Of a stretch of DNA of 64,000 bases, positions 43,392 through 53,041 are shown piece after piece. The notes under the pieces were generated by a model that ran no database searches, had not been told where the DNA came from, and saw nothing but the letters and a program-made list of their open reading frames with translations. The stretch's first letter is position 1. The number at the start of each line of letters is the position of its first letter. This DNA comes from Bacillus sp. SD088. GTDB lineage: Bacteria; Bacillota; Bacilli; Bacillales; Bacillaceae_C. The stretch spans positions 124,001 through 188,000 of the forward strand of contig NZ_JADIJK010000006.1 in NCBI RefSeq assembly GCF_017355205.1. The letters are read 5' to 3'. The translations under genes were made by a program, and so were the position numbers.

Positions 43392-45143
43392 TTATTTATT
43401 TGAAACTTCTAATATAGCAAATCCCTTTGCACGCAGATCTACCATTTCATGATGCAGCTTATTTCCAGTCCATAAGTCTATTGTTTGCCCCCTGAAAGGA
43501 GCAGGTAATGGAAAGGATTCTACTTTTTCGGCTAGATTAAAAATCACTAACACTTTTGTCTCTTCCGTTTCTTTGATAAACGCAAAGCAATTTGAATTCG
43601 GCTCCCCAGACAAAAAGCGGAGATTTCCTTTATTTGCCAGTAAAGGCTGCTTTTTGCGGAGGGCAATTAATTTCTTAATATGCTCCAATAGATGCTGGTC
43701 TTGTTTGTCACTCTCCCAAATCATACATTTTCTACAGCCGGGGTCTTTGCCTCCATCAATGCCAATTTCATCTCCATAATAAATGCAAGGTGTGCCAATA
43801 AAGGTTAAAAGGAATGTGAAAATTTGTTGCACCTTTTGTTTGTCTCCGGCACACTCATGCAAAACCCGGGGTGTATCATGGCTTCCAACTAAGTTGAATG
43901 CGTTTGCGTTTATAGGGGAAGGATACTTATGAATCACCGACGTCATATTCTCAACAAAATGATTACAGTCAATGGTTTCTTTGGCAAATAAGTCAAGAAT
44001 ATTCCGGGTAAAAGGATAATTCATAACAGCATCAAACTGATCTCCGCGTAGCCACGGCATTGCATCATGCCATATTTCACCGAGTATATATAAATCAGGT
44101 TTTATTCCTTTAACAGAACTGTGAAAATCCTTCCAAAATGTATGATCTACTTCATTTGCTACATCAAGTCTCCAGCCATCAATATCAAATTCTTCAACCC
44201 AATAGCGTCCTACACGTAACAAGTAATCTTTTACCTCTTCGTTTTGTGTATTTAACTTCGGCATAAAAGGTGTGAAGGCAAAAGTATCATAATTAGGCAT
44301 TGGCTCAGTAGACAATGGGAAGTCCCTAATATGAAACCAATTTTTGTACTTAGAGGCTTGTCCTTTTTCAATCACATCTTGAAATTGTGGGAAATAAAAG
44401 CCTGAATGATTGAAAACAGCATCAAGCATCACCTTTATCCCATTATCATGGCAAACTTGTACCAATTGTTTCAACGTTTCTTTGTCACCGAATTGTGGGT
44501 CAATCTCTAAATAATCGATGGTGTCATACTTATGATTGGAATAAGCTGTGAAGATTGGAGTAAAATAGATCCCTGTGATCCCAAGTTCCTTTAAGTAGGA
44601 AATATGATCAATTACGCCCTGTAAATCTCCACCAAAAAAGTTATCAGCCTTTGGCTCACAACTTCCCCATGCAAGTGTTCCTTTGGGATCGTTTTCAAGG
44701 TTCCCGTTGGCAAATCGTTCAGGAAAAATCTGATACCATACTGTTTCCTTTACCCATTCAGGTGCTTGAAACGTATCGGAAGTATGAACGAAGGGTATTG
44801 CAAAGTAGAATGCCGTATCCTTAGGTTCTTGTTCCGAAAATCCGCCTTCTCCAAAATAAACCTTTTTTTCTCTATCGCTAAGCTCAAAACCATAACGAAG
44901 CCGGCGATAAGGAGGTTTAATGACTACTTGCCAATAATCAAAAAACTGGTCTGTACCCGTTTTTTTCATCCTCAAGTTTTGATTCTGCCATTTTTTGTTA
45001 GACCAATTGTAGGGATCTCCATAAATGATTTGGACGGTTTTACAATCGCCTTTTTGGGTTTGAATCATAATATTTACACTACCATCAATGCAAACGTATG
45101 CATAATTATCAACTGGCCTATGTATAACAGAAGACTTATTCAC
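43392..45143 (-). CDS. Cyclomaltodextrinase/neopullulanase/maltogenic amylase (GH13_20)
   Basis: A 583-residue intracellular glycosidase. An N-terminal beta-sandwich (about 1-120, CBM34-like) precedes the GH13 barrel. Nucleophile D327 is in GWRLDVANEV, acid/base E356 in LGEIWHD, stabiliser D423 in LVGSHDTPR; region I is DAVFNHSG. It hydrolyses cyclodextrins, linear maltodextrins and pullulan that have been imported. No signal peptide. GTG at 45143 has GGGAGGG upstream. It is divergent from a sugar-binding lipoprotein gene across a shared palindromic promoter region. Confidence 0.9.
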   Translation of the reverse strand: MNKSSVIHRPVDNYAYVCIDGSVNIMIQTQKGDCKTVQIIYGDPYNWSNKKWQNQNLRMKKTGTDQFFDYWQVVIKPPYRRLRYGFELSDREKKVYFGEGGFSEQEPKDTAFYFAIPFVHTSDTFQAPEWVKETVWYQIFPERFANGNLENDPKGTLAWGSCEPKADNFFGGDLQGVIDHISYLKELGITGIYFTPIFTAYSNHKYDTIDYLEIDPQFGDKETLKQLVQVCHDNGIKVMLDAVFNHSGFYFPQFQDVIEKGQASKYKNWFHIRDFPLSTEPMPNYDTFAFTPFMPKLNTQNEEVKDYLLRVGRYWVEEFDIDGWRLDVANEVDHTFWKDFHSSVKGIKPDLYILGEIWHDAMPWLRGDQFDAVMNYPFTRNILDLFAKETIDCNHFVENMTSVIHKYPSPINANAFNLVGSHDTPRVLHECAGDKQKVQQIFTFLLTFIGTPCIYYGDEIGIDGGKDPGCRKCMIWESDKQDQHLLEHIKKLIALRKKQPLLANKGNLRFLSGEPNSNCFAFIKETEETKVLVIFNLAEKVESFPLPAPFRGQTIDLWTGNKLHHEMVDLRAKGFAILEVSNK

Positions 45144-45206
45144 TTCATCATTCCCTCCTTATGAATAATCTCTATTCGACTATAATGTAGACTATATGTG
45201 AGATGG

Positions 45207-45250
45207 TTGTCAACAAAAAATTAGAAAGATTTGTAATTTTTTGTTGACAA
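45207..45250. promoter_or_regulatory. Perfect palindrome carrying both divergent -35 boxes
   Basis: TTGTCAACAAAAAATTA (45207-45223) and its exact complement (45234-45250) flank a 10-base centre. Each arm contains TTGACA pointing outward: 45244-45249 on plus and 45213-45208 on minus. Plus has TATAAT at 45265-45270 (short 15-base spacing); minus has TACATT (45189-45184) at 18 bases. The symmetry suggests a regulator site that controls both promoters. Confidence 0.7.
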
Positions 45251-45290
45251 ATTGCTAAATAGAGTATAATTTATAGATGATTTAGTGAAA

Positions 45291-45306
45291 ACGTTTGCGC
45301 AAACGT
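45291..45306. promoter_or_regulatory. LacI-family operator (also cre-like)
   Basis: ACGTTTGCGCAAACGT is a perfect 16-bp palindrome of the type bound by LacI-family sugar regulators; with its left flank (GTGAAA) it also resembles a CcpA cre site. It lies about 20-35 bases after the plus-strand -10 box, in roadblock position, and is probably bound by the LacI-type protein encoded at 46771-47790. Confidence 0.8.
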
Positions 45307-45445
45307 ATTATCATTGTGTTATTAAGATGGGCGATAAGAAGGAGCTGATTATAAGGCCTTTCGTAGCCCGACAAGATTATTTTATAAATAAGCTAAAAAT
45401 AGCAAAAACAATGTTTAAATACACTATAATAGGAGTGAGTGAACG

Positions 45446-46750
45446 ATGAAACGTTGGATAAGCGGGATAGTTTACTTGTTTGTATTTTCTTTACTGATGG
45501 TTGCTTGTAGTCCGAAATCAACGGAACAAGCAGCGGAACAAGAAAATGGAGAGAAAAAGCAAGAACCAGTAACTGTAACCATGTCAGCATCCCATGTTAA
45601 TGGGGAATGGTTAGAGGAAATGAAGGAAAAGGTTGAAGAGAAATTCCCTCATATTACGCTTGAATTAGTCGATGTACCATCTGTGAATGATGAAGAATTT
45701 GCGGATCTGATATATAAAGGCGCAGTTCCAGATATTCTTTCGGTCAGGGAACAGCGCAGAGATTTTGCAAAAATAAGAGAATATGAGTTAGAATATGATT
45801 TTGAAGAGATAATCGAAGCAAAAGGCTTTGACTTATCTGTTTATGATGAATCTATTATTGATAGTTTACGAAATGCGACACCAACTGGAGGCATTGTAGG
45901 CTTACCCTATCAATCCAATTATTTTTCCATTAATTACAATAAAGATATCTTTGACCGTTTTGGGATTCCATACCCTGATGAGCCAATGACATGGTCTGAG
46001 GTTATAAATCTGGCAAATAATATGACGCGAGAAGTCGATGGTGTGCAATATCATGGGCTCACAATGAATTCATATCTCGCTTGGTTTATGTTCACCCAGT
46101 TTGAAGAGAACTTAATTGATCCAGATACGAATGACGTTAATGTCATCAATTCAGCAGCGATGAAGGACATCTTTGACATGCTCGATGACTATGCCTCGAT
46201 TCCAGGTAATGTGCCAGATGGGGAATGGGGTGGAGTTTTTGAAGAGGGCAATGTAGCAATGGAGGTGAATTGGGCGAGAAATTATGATGTTGAAGAGGGG
46301 ATTCCAGGAGTAACCTTTGATTTTGCCCCATTTCCTGCATGGGATGCCAATCCAGGTGTTGGTGTTGAACCAAATGTCTCTTCATGGATGATCATGGATA
46401 CGTCAGAACATAAAGACGAGGCGTTTGATGTGATCGCCTATCTCACCTCTGCTGAAGTTCGTCTTTCCTATATCCGGAAGGGGGCGGTTCCTGCGCTTGC
46501 AGACCCAGAAATTAAAGAACAATTTATGGCAGATATTGAGAACTCGGAAGATTATAATCTAGCTGCGCTAGAAGAACTCACACCATCAAGTGGACCACCT
46601 AAAATTAGCCTTTTTGAAAATGAAGCTCCCCTTCGCGAATTAATGGAAAAGTATGTAATTGAAAAACGGGGGACAGATGTGAATTCGTATTTACGTGATG
46701 TTGAGAAGGAGTTAGAAAATTATGTTATTGATGAAGAGGGAAAGGAATAA
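45446..46750 (+). CDS. Family 1 extracellular sugar-binding lipoprotein (ABC importer)
   Basis: A 434-residue lipoprotein with lipobox MVAC (C21). The mature protein is a MalE/UgpB-type two-lobe binding protein: VTVTMSASHVNGEWLEEMKE, GIVGLPYQSNYFSINYNKDI and ANNMTREVDGVQYHGLTMNS. It should bind a carbohydrate for import. Permease genes are missing nearby, so it must work with permeases elsewhere or have lost them. It is divergent from the cyclomaltodextrinase gene and followed 20 bases later by a LacI regulator. GGAGTGAG precedes the ATG. Confidence 0.85.
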   Translation: MKRWISGIVYLFVFSLLMVACSPKSTEQAAEQENGEKKQEPVTVTMSASHVNGEWLEEMKEKVEEKFPHITLELVDVPSVNDEEFADLIYKGAVPDILSVREQRRDFAKIREYELEYDFEEIIEAKGFDLSVYDESIIDSLRNATPTGGIVGLPYQSNYFSINYNKDIFDRFGIPYPDEPMTWSEVINLANNMTREVDGVQYHGLTMNSYLAWFMFTQFEENLIDPDTNDVNVINSAAMKDIFDMLDDYASIPGNVPDGEWGGVFEEGNVAMEVNWARNYDVEEGIPGVTFDFAPFPAWDANPGVGVEPNVSSWMIMDTSEHKDEAFDVIAYLTSAEVRLSYIRKGAVPALADPEIKEQFMADIENSEDYNLAALEELTPSSGPPKISLFENEAPLRELMEKYVIEKRGTDVNSYLRDVEKELENYVIDEEGKE

Positions 46751-46770
46751 AACTTGAAAGCAGGGGTAAC

Positions 46771-47790
46771 ATGTCAATAACCATAAAAGACGTAGCCAAG
46801 CGTGCAAATGTTGCTCCCTCTACTGTTTCAAGAGTCATTGCTGATAATCCAAGAATTAGTGATGTAACGAAAAGGAAAGTAAGAAAAGCAATGAAGGAAC
46901 TTGGGTACCATCCTAACCTGATTGCGAGAAGTCTGGCTAATAAATCAACTAGTGTAATTGGCATAGTGATGCCGGAATCCGCTGATGTTATTTTTCAAAA
47001 TCCTTTCTTCCCAAGTGTATTGCAAGGGTTGAGTGAAAGCGCTCATGAAAAGAAATATGCTCTGCAGATGACAACAGGAAAGACGAAGGACGAAATTTTT
47101 GATGAAGTTGTCCAGATTGTTCAAGGTAGACGAGTTGATGGTCTTGTGTTATTAAATTCTCATGTAGAAGACCGTTTAATGTCTTATTTAATGAATGATG
47201 ATTTTCCCTTTGTTGTGATTGGAAAACCATATAAGCATGAGGAGCGGATTATCCATATTGATAATGATAATTTTCGCGCAGCTAAGGAGGTAACAGAGTA
47301 TTTGTTAAGCTTGCATCACGAAAGGATCGCTTTTATCGGTGGACATCGGGATCTAGTCGTCACAGTGGATCGACTTCTTGGCTATGTAAAGGCATTAAGA
47401 GAGGCAGGGATTGAGCTGCATGATTCTTATATTGTTCATGCAGAATTCTTAGAAGAAGGTGGAAGAGAAGCAATTGTTGAATTTTCGAAGCTAGACAAGC
47501 CACCTACTGCATTAGTTGTAACAGATGATTTAATGACGCTCGGAGTCTTGCATACACTTGATGAAATGGGCATTTCCGTCCCAGAAGAGATGTCGATTGC
47601 TAGTTTTAATAACGTCTTTCTCGCCCAAATCACACACCCGCCGTTAACTTCGGTGGATATTAATATATTTTCATTAGGCTATGAAGCCGTCAAAAATCTC
47701 ATTTTAAAAATTGAAAATCCTAAAGAGCCAGTTAAAAGAATTATCATTCCCCATCAACTGGTTTTGCGCTCATCCTGCGCACCGCTTTAA
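46771..47790 (+). CDS. LacI-family transcriptional regulator
   Basis: A 339-residue repressor: helix-turn-helix TIKDVAKRANVAPSTVSRVI, hinge LIARSLANKSTSVIGIVMPE, then a periplasmic-binding-protein-like core (VEDRLMSYLMNDDFPFVVIG, TALVVTDDLMTLGVL, SIASFNNVFLAQITHPPLTS). It resembles maltose/maltodextrin regulators of Bacilli. It is in one operon with the sugar-binding protein and most likely binds the palindrome at 45291-45306. A terminator follows at 47802-47842. Confidence 0.9.
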   Translation: MSITIKDVAKRANVAPSTVSRVIADNPRISDVTKRKVRKAMKELGYHPNLIARSLANKSTSVIGIVMPESADVIFQNPFFPSVLQGLSESAHEKKYALQMTTGKTKDEIFDEVVQIVQGRRVDGLVLLNSHVEDRLMSYLMNDDFPFVVIGKPYKHEERIIHIDNDNFRAAKEVTEYLLSLHHERIAFIGGHRDLVVTVDRLLGYVKALREAGIELHDSYIVHAEFLEEGGREAIVEFSKLDKPPTALVVTDDLMTLGVLHTLDEMGISVPEEMSIASFNNVFLAQITHPPLTSVDINIFSLGYEAVKNLILKIENPKEPVKRIIIPHQLVLRSSCAPL

Positions 47791-47801
47791 AAGAATTACT
47801 T

Positions 47802-47847
47802 GAAAAGACCATTTTTAGTAGAAAACTAGAGATGGTCTTTTCTTTTA
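47802..47847 (+). terminator. Terminator after LacI-type gene
   Basis: GAAAAGACCAT (47802-47812) pairs with ATGGTCTTTTC (47832-47842), followed by TTTTA. Confidence 0.8.
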
Positions 47848-48018
47848 TACTAAAATGCTGATAACAGTAGGATCCCCATTAAGTAGAAATCTAATTTGAT
47901 CATTATGTAATAAAGATATGGAAAATAAAAAGGTATGAGCTTGACACATTCTAATATAGAAATTGTTAAATTCGATGAGCCCTTAGAAGCAATATCTCAG
48001 TCAATCAAACCAAGCATT

Positions 48019-48059
48019 AAGTCAATCCGAAGCAGGAGAGTTCTACTTCGGATTGACTT
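48019..48059 (-). terminator. Terminator at the end of the transglutaminase-like operon
   Basis: AAGTCAATCCGAAG (48019-48032) pairs with CTTCGGATTGACTT (48046-48059). It lies 5 bases after the stop of the minus-strand gene. Confidence 0.8.
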
Positions 48060-48063
48060 ATGT

Positions 48064-50694
48064 TTATTCTGATATTTGTTTGTAAATATCGATTGCTTCT
48101 TTTGAGATACCTAGTTTATAACCCTCTGAAATATGACGAATTTGCAGATTCTCATCGACTACATATACAATCGGCCATTCGTTTCCAACCTTTTTGTCTT
48201 CTGATATTGCCTGTCCAATTACATTTAAAGTCTCTTCGCTGGTAGTCTCTTTTAACAGCACCATGTTGCTTGGCAAATCACCTGCGGCCTGAAGTTGTTG
48301 GGCTGTTCCCCATTTTTCTTCTCGAACGAAGCCGTTTATTTGGACATCGAGTGCTTCCCATTCAGCTTTCATTTCTCTAAGCTCTCGGAGTAAGTGTTTC
48401 GATGGTTCACGGTCTGGTTCAAGCCAAACAAAGATGGTTCCTTTTGCACCGATATTTTGAACTCCATTTAGCATGATGCCATCCACTGATTCTGCTTGAT
48501 AATCCAAATTTGTCTCAGCAATTACAGGAACATCATACACATGCTTAGGAAATTGTAACGGTACAGTCGTTTCTGCGTTCGCCTTTACTTGAAAATAGCG
48601 GAAGCGAATAAGCGCTGTGCCGTCATTTAAGCGGATACTGGTTGTCAGACGATAATATCCTGTGGGTAAAGTCAATTTCTGCTGCTCAGCTTCATCAAAT
48701 TTGAAAAATAAGGATTGATAGCTCCCTTTTTCAAAACGAGCAATCGTAATATTTTCCCCATACTTGATTGGTTCTGCCGTATGTTCATCTTTCTCCCATA
48801 AAACGAATCCAATTTGATCCGAGATATCAGCAGGGGTAGGATCGATTGTACTATTACGGAATTTTACATTTTTCCATAATCCGTCCACCATATATTGTGG
48901 ACGCTTATCACTTGGTTCAAGCCGTGCTGGAATGCCAATCGTTCTTGCGAGCGCGACAAATAGTATATTCCGAGAAAGTGTGTCTCCTTTTTTCAATTTG
49001 AAGCTTCCAACAGGTGTAGCTGAGCCGCGAAAATAATTGACTCCCTCGACGATTTCGAATTCCCGATCTAAAAAATCTACCAAGAAAGGTGGGTGATCTA
49101 GTGCAGCTTCAACATTTTCTACTCCAAATTTTTTTAGGAAATAGGAACGATAAGATGTCAACATTTCAAAGTCCACACGTGGTCGTAAAACATACTGAGC
49201 AAAAATTTCATCATCAAGTTCAGGAAGTATGCTATCTTTAATGATCATTGCTTGGATTAGATGGTCAGCTAATGTTGGACGAAATGTATCTGTTAAGTCT
49301 TTTTCGTTTAGAACTTCTAGAAGCCGCAAGCTCCATTCCTTGTATGGCTTAGAATACTCTTTAAGAAAGGCCGCTATTTCATGACTGTTTCCACGCGCTT
49401 TTTTTAGGACCTCCCATACTCTTGTTTTCGGTAAAGAGCACTCATCGGCAAGTTTATGGGCATCTTCCTCTGTTAAAAAGGTTGCTTCATAGCTCGCGCG
49501 AATATTAGCCCCATTTTTTACTCGATCATTATGTTTTTGTCTTTCCGCTGCTGTCACTTTCGTACTAGCATCATCTGTTGGCTCGGAAGGAGGGACCATT
49601 TTGAACTCTACTTCAGTATCAATCGGAATCTCCTTCGTTAGGGAAATCGTGATTCCGTCGGTTGCTTTGACAGCACATTTGCCAAAGCCCCATCCTTTAA
49701 CACCATAGGCAGAAATATACACATCGCCAAGACCGAGCGTTAGCGAAACGGTTCCCTGTTCATCCGTTTCCTTTACAAGGATATTTCTTAATCCACCAAA
49801 ATTAAATATTTGAAATTGTACTTTGGCTTGTGTAGGTTGTCCTTCTTCATCTGTGATCCGCACTTGTATCGTTTTCGTTTCGGCATAGAGATTGGTTAGA
49901 TTAAGCTCAGAATACCACGGATGGGCTAAAGTAATTTCCTCGGGACCATTATAGTTGGCGCCCACTTTAGTATGAATCAACATAGCGCGTTTTGCTGGAT
50001 TTTCAAACCAGCCCTGATTTAATTTTGGTTCAGGCTCACAAGCACCAAAGAAATACCATTTTCCGTCTGCCCAAGCTTCTACCCAAGCGTGATTGGAATC
50101 AGAATGAGCCCATAGTGGCGTATACACTTGTCTAGCTGGAATGCCAATGCTTCTAAGTGCTGCAACTGCAAGGGTGGATTGTTCCCCGCATCTTCCTAAA
50201 GCTGTACGTACCAATGTAAGTGGCGACACGGTTCGTGGGTCATTACCAATATAATTCGCTTTCTCATGACACCAATGATTGGTCTCTAAAATCGCATCCG
50301 CCATTGATAAATCTTGGACACGAGGATAAATTTCATCAAAAAAGATTCCTCGTGTATCTTCAATATTCTCGTTATTGATTCTATAAGGAAGAATAAAATG
50401 CAGAAAAAGTGAAGCTGGCACACTTTCCCCCCAAGGTACAACACTTTGAATATGGAAAGCTTCTCTTACATGATTTAATAATAGTGTGCCATCATAATCA
50501 GCTAAATCATTTAACGGCATGTATGCAAGCAAATATTTTAATGCGAGTTCCTCATCTACTGTCTGCGCTTCGTTTAAGATAGCGAACAATTCATTTTCTT
50601 TCCCTTTCGCCAATTCCCTTTTGTAACGAAATTTTTCTTCCATTTGCAATATAGTTTTATCATCTAATGTCATCAAACGTGTTTGCTGACTCAT
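48064..50694 (-). CDS. Large transglutaminase-like (cysteine protease fold) protein
   Basis: An 876-residue cytoplasmic protein. The transglutaminase core is at about 130-225: ALGRCGEQSTLAVAALRSIG with C169 and SDSNHAWVEAWADGKW with H202; the third residue lies in FFGACEPEP, where the usual Asp may be Glu. Two carboxypeptidase-regulatory-like beta-sandwich stretches follow (TQAKVQFQIFNFGG), then a second transglutaminase-like part (VALARTIGIPARLEPSDKRP) without a catalytic Cys, and a C-terminal thioredoxin-like tail (WPIVYVVDENLQIRHISEGY). It starts inside the stop of the CBM9-like gene (ATGA). It may process glycopeptide or modify protein; function unknown. ATG at 50694 has GGAGG at 9 bases. 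Confidence 0.75.
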   Translation of the reverse strand: MSQQTRLMTLDDKTILQMEEKFRYKRELAKGKENELFAILNEAQTVDEELALKYLLAYMPLNDLADYDGTLLLNHVREAFHIQSVVPWGESVPASLFLHFILPYRINNENIEDTRGIFFDEIYPRVQDLSMADAILETNHWCHEKANYIGNDPRTVSPLTLVRTALGRCGEQSTLAVAALRSIGIPARQVYTPLWAHSDSNHAWVEAWADGKWYFFGACEPEPKLNQGWFENPAKRAMLIHTKVGANYNGPEEITLAHPWYSELNLTNLYAETKTIQVRITDEEGQPTQAKVQFQIFNFGGLRNILVKETDEQGTVSLTLGLGDVYISAYGVKGWGFGKCAVKATDGITISLTKEIPIDTEVEFKMVPPSEPTDDASTKVTAAERQKHNDRVKNGANIRASYEATFLTEEDAHKLADECSLPKTRVWEVLKKARGNSHEIAAFLKEYSKPYKEWSLRLLEVLNEKDLTDTFRPTLADHLIQAMIIKDSILPELDDEIFAQYVLRPRVDFEMLTSYRSYFLKKFGVENVEAALDHPPFLVDFLDREFEIVEGVNYFRGSATPVGSFKLKKGDTLSRNILFVALARTIGIPARLEPSDKRPQYMVDGLWKNVKFRNSTIDPTPADISDQIGFVLWEKDEHTAEPIKYGENITIARFEKGSYQSLFFKFDEAEQQKLTLPTGYYRLTTSIRLNDGTALIRFRYFQVKANAETTVPLQFPKHVYDVPVIAETNLDYQAESVDGIMLNGVQNIGAKGTIFVWLEPDREPSKHLLRELREMKAEWEALDVQINGFVREEKWGTAQQLQAAGDLPSNMVLLKETTSEETLNVIGQAISEDKKVGNEWPIVYVVDENLQIRHISEGYKLGISKEAIDIYKQISE

Positions 50695-51725
50695 TTTGCC
50701 GACTCCTCCCATATCTTTCCATCTTCACGAATATAGATTCTCTTTTGTTCATCTGTACTTTTGACAGAGGCAATGAATGTGCGTGAAGTGGTTTCAATCT
50801 CCCAATCAACAGGCAGCTGCTGTTGTAATTCGTCACTAATATCGCTGGTAAAAGACTCATGTTCAGCGTAATAATTTCTCTGCCAATAATAAATTTTCCG
50901 CAGTTGCCACTTTTTTTCTTCATCCTCTGGAATCAGCGGAAGTGGTTGATTTTCTGTATCCGTAAAGAAAACATATCCCCATAATTCTGGATAATGCATA
51001 TTGATCACACCTTGAGGGGACCAGACCCAGTTGTCCTCAGGATATGGTTTAGCTGTTTCAGGATTAATTTTTTTCACATACTGTCCATTTTCCACTTCAA
51101 CTTGCCACTGGACACGCGAGAAGTTGACTCGCCAAAATTCTCCTGATTTTGGTGGACGTCCATCGCGTGCGCATTCTTTTAATATCTTCCATGGCATAGC
51201 AACTTCCACAGTCCACTTATGGTTCTTTTCCATTTGGTCAGGAGCATTGAGCTCACCATCAATGTGAACGGCTGTTTTCATGCCTGAAATGTCCCAGCCA
51301 TTCACAGAAGGCCCTCCATCACGATAAGGTTTGATTAATAAAAGATCCCAAACCGTATTAAGAGCATTGATTTCAAATTCATAATAATGATGGGTATCGC
51401 CATCAGGGTCGATGAAAATCTCGAAATCGTTATCATGAAAGATAACAGAATCCCTCTCTGTCAATGTTGCCCAGATTTCATCTTCTATTAATTCTGCTCC
51501 AAAGTAAAAATATTCATCATCCCATAGCATTTTGACACGTGTTTGCTTATGGGGAAGGGGGTTCATTTCTCCTTCAATATCAACGAAATCTTCACTCCAA
51601 GGAGCTTGTTCCCAAAAAGGTTTATCAAGCCTTACATCTAGTTCAGGTTTTTCAGACGTTTTTTGACAAAGATATCGATTTGGTGAATAAGTTTGAATCA
51701 TAGGTTCTGGTATAGCACTTTTCAA
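50691..51725 (-). CDS. Carbohydrate-binding family 9-like protein
   Basis: A 344-residue protein with a CBM9-like beta-sandwich over about residues 25-240: LDVRLDKPFWEQAPWSEDFV, RVKMLWDDEYFYFGAELIED, NDFEIFIDPDGDTHHYYEFE, WTVEVAMPWKILKECA and WRVNFSRVQW. The domain normally binds sugars in secreted xylanases, but no signal peptide is present here. A C-terminal 100-residue part is unassigned. TTG at 51725 has AAAGGGTG upstream. It overlaps the transglutaminase-like gene by 4 bases, so the two products are made together and may act on the same glycan or glycopeptide. Confidence 0.75.
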   Translation of the reverse strand: MKSAIPEPMIQTYSPNRYLCQKTSEKPELDVRLDKPFWEQAPWSEDFVDIEGEMNPLPHKQTRVKMLWDDEYFYFGAELIEDEIWATLTERDSVIFHDNDFEIFIDPDGDTHHYYEFEINALNTVWDLLLIKPYRDGGPSVNGWDISGMKTAVHIDGELNAPDQMEKNHKWTVEVAMPWKILKECARDGRPPKSGEFWRVNFSRVQWQVEVENGQYVKKINPETAKPYPEDNWVWSPQGVINMHYPELWGYVFFTDTENQPLPLIPEDEEKKWQLRKIYYWQRNYYAEHESFTSDISDELQQQLPVDWEIETTSRTFIASVKSTDEQKRIYIREDGKIWEESAK

Positions 51726-52046
51726 TACAACACACCCTTTTTAAAATATAGCAATCGTTCTCTTTTCTAGTATAAAGGACATGGAACAGATAGCTAGGAT
51801 TCCATCTTCTTTATGGTATAACATTATGGAGAGTTAGTGGAAGTATTTTGCAAAAAAAATAGAAGTCAAAAAAGCATAGAATAGTAGGCGATGTTGCTGC
51901 GGGAGATTTTGTTTTTAAGTGATCTTTAAGCAAATTCAGGTTAAGTTTTTGACTTCCCTAGGTTATGATAGAGTTAAGGTTTTGATAGCGCTTAAAACAT
52001 GGCAATTGAAACACCATCGACTTAACTATCCGAGAGGAGGTTAATA
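51726..52046. other. Divergent intergenic region
   Basis: 321 bases between the CBM9-like gene and a broken methyltransferase gene. No supported gene. TATGAT at 51964-51969 may be a -10; TTGACT at 51949-51954 is too close to be its -35 in an ordinary promoter. Confidence 0.4.
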
Positions 52047-52771
52047 ATGAAACCAAAACTACGAACGGAAGCGATTACATGGCGTGGAAATCAAGAGCAG
52101 ATTCAATTTTTGGTCCAATGGAGCTCGCTAAAGAAGGTTACAAGGTAACATTAACTGATTTAACTCCAAAATTAGTTGAAGTTGCTGAAAATAAAGCGAA
52201 AGAGTTTGATTTAGAAGGACAGTTTAACGGTTTTTATGCTGCTGATGCTAGAGAACTTAAAATGATTGAGGACGAACAATTTGACTCATCATTAATGCTT
52301 GGTCCAATGTATCATCTGCAAGAAGAGAATGACCGTATTATGGCAGTTAAAGAGTTAAATAGAGTGACAAAAAAGAACGGGCTTTTTTTTGTTGCCTTTA
52401 TGCCTAGAATAAGATTCACTCTTACTTCGCTTTTATCTTCAAAGAATTGGAAACCAAACGATAACATGGATGCAATTCTTCAATTTTCTCAATCAGGATG
52501 CTTTAATCATGCAGACGAAGGACGTTTTACAGGAGCGTATTACTTTAATATTGAAGACATCAATCCTTTTATGGAAGCCCAGGGGTTTGAAACTTTAAAT
52601 CTAATTGCTTCCAACCCAGCTTCCATATTAGCCACCGATAGTTGGAATTACTGGAGAGAGAAAGGTGAACAAGAAATTGAAAAAATAATTGATTTAATTA
52701 AGGAAAAAGCAACAGATCCATATATTTTAGGTGTTTCTTCCCATTTGCTCTATATTGGCAGGAAAAAGTAA
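52047..52771 (+). pseudogene. SAM-dependent methyltransferase, internal deletion and frameshift
   Basis: A strong GAGGAGG site precedes ATG at 52047, whose frame (MKPKLRTEAITWRGNQEQ) soon stops at 52146-52148. The rest, in another frame, is a clear methyltransferase: AKEGYKVTLTDLTPKLVEVA (motif post-I), DEQFDSSLMLGPMYHLQEEN and VKELNRVTKKNGLFFVAFMP. The glycine-rich SAM motif I and the segment before it, about 30-40 residues, are missing at the join. So the head and body are joined by a frame-breaking deletion and the enzyme should be dead. Confidence 0.75.
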
Positions 52772-52792
52772 TACCTGCTATTATTTCGTAAA

Positions 52793-53020
52793 AATAATGG
52801 ACAACGGGCAGTAATCAGCAATATAGAGGGAGATCGCTTATCAGATATAAAAGCAGCGAAAGATAATGGTCTTGTTTCAATAGGCTGCAATTTTGATTTT
52901 GCCTGCGAAGACGAACTCTCTCAAGCTGATATTGTGATTAATGATTTGATTGAGCTGTTATCCATAACAACTAGGTTAATGGGAATGAAGGCTCATGATA
53001 TTATAAAATATAAAAAATGA
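52793..53020 (+). pseudogene. HAD-family phosphatase, C-terminal remnant
   Basis: The frame NGQRAVISNIEGDRLSDIKA, AKDNGLVSIGCNFDFACEDE, LSQADIVINDLIELLS ends at TGA 53018. It matches the last third of HAD phosphatases (motif IV GDRLSDIKAAK and the cap return). The N-terminal DxD motif and core are absent; upstream is the end of the broken methyltransferase gene. Leftover of a deleted gene. Confidence 0.7.
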
Positions 53021-53041
53021 CATGAATGGGAGGGGAAGTCT

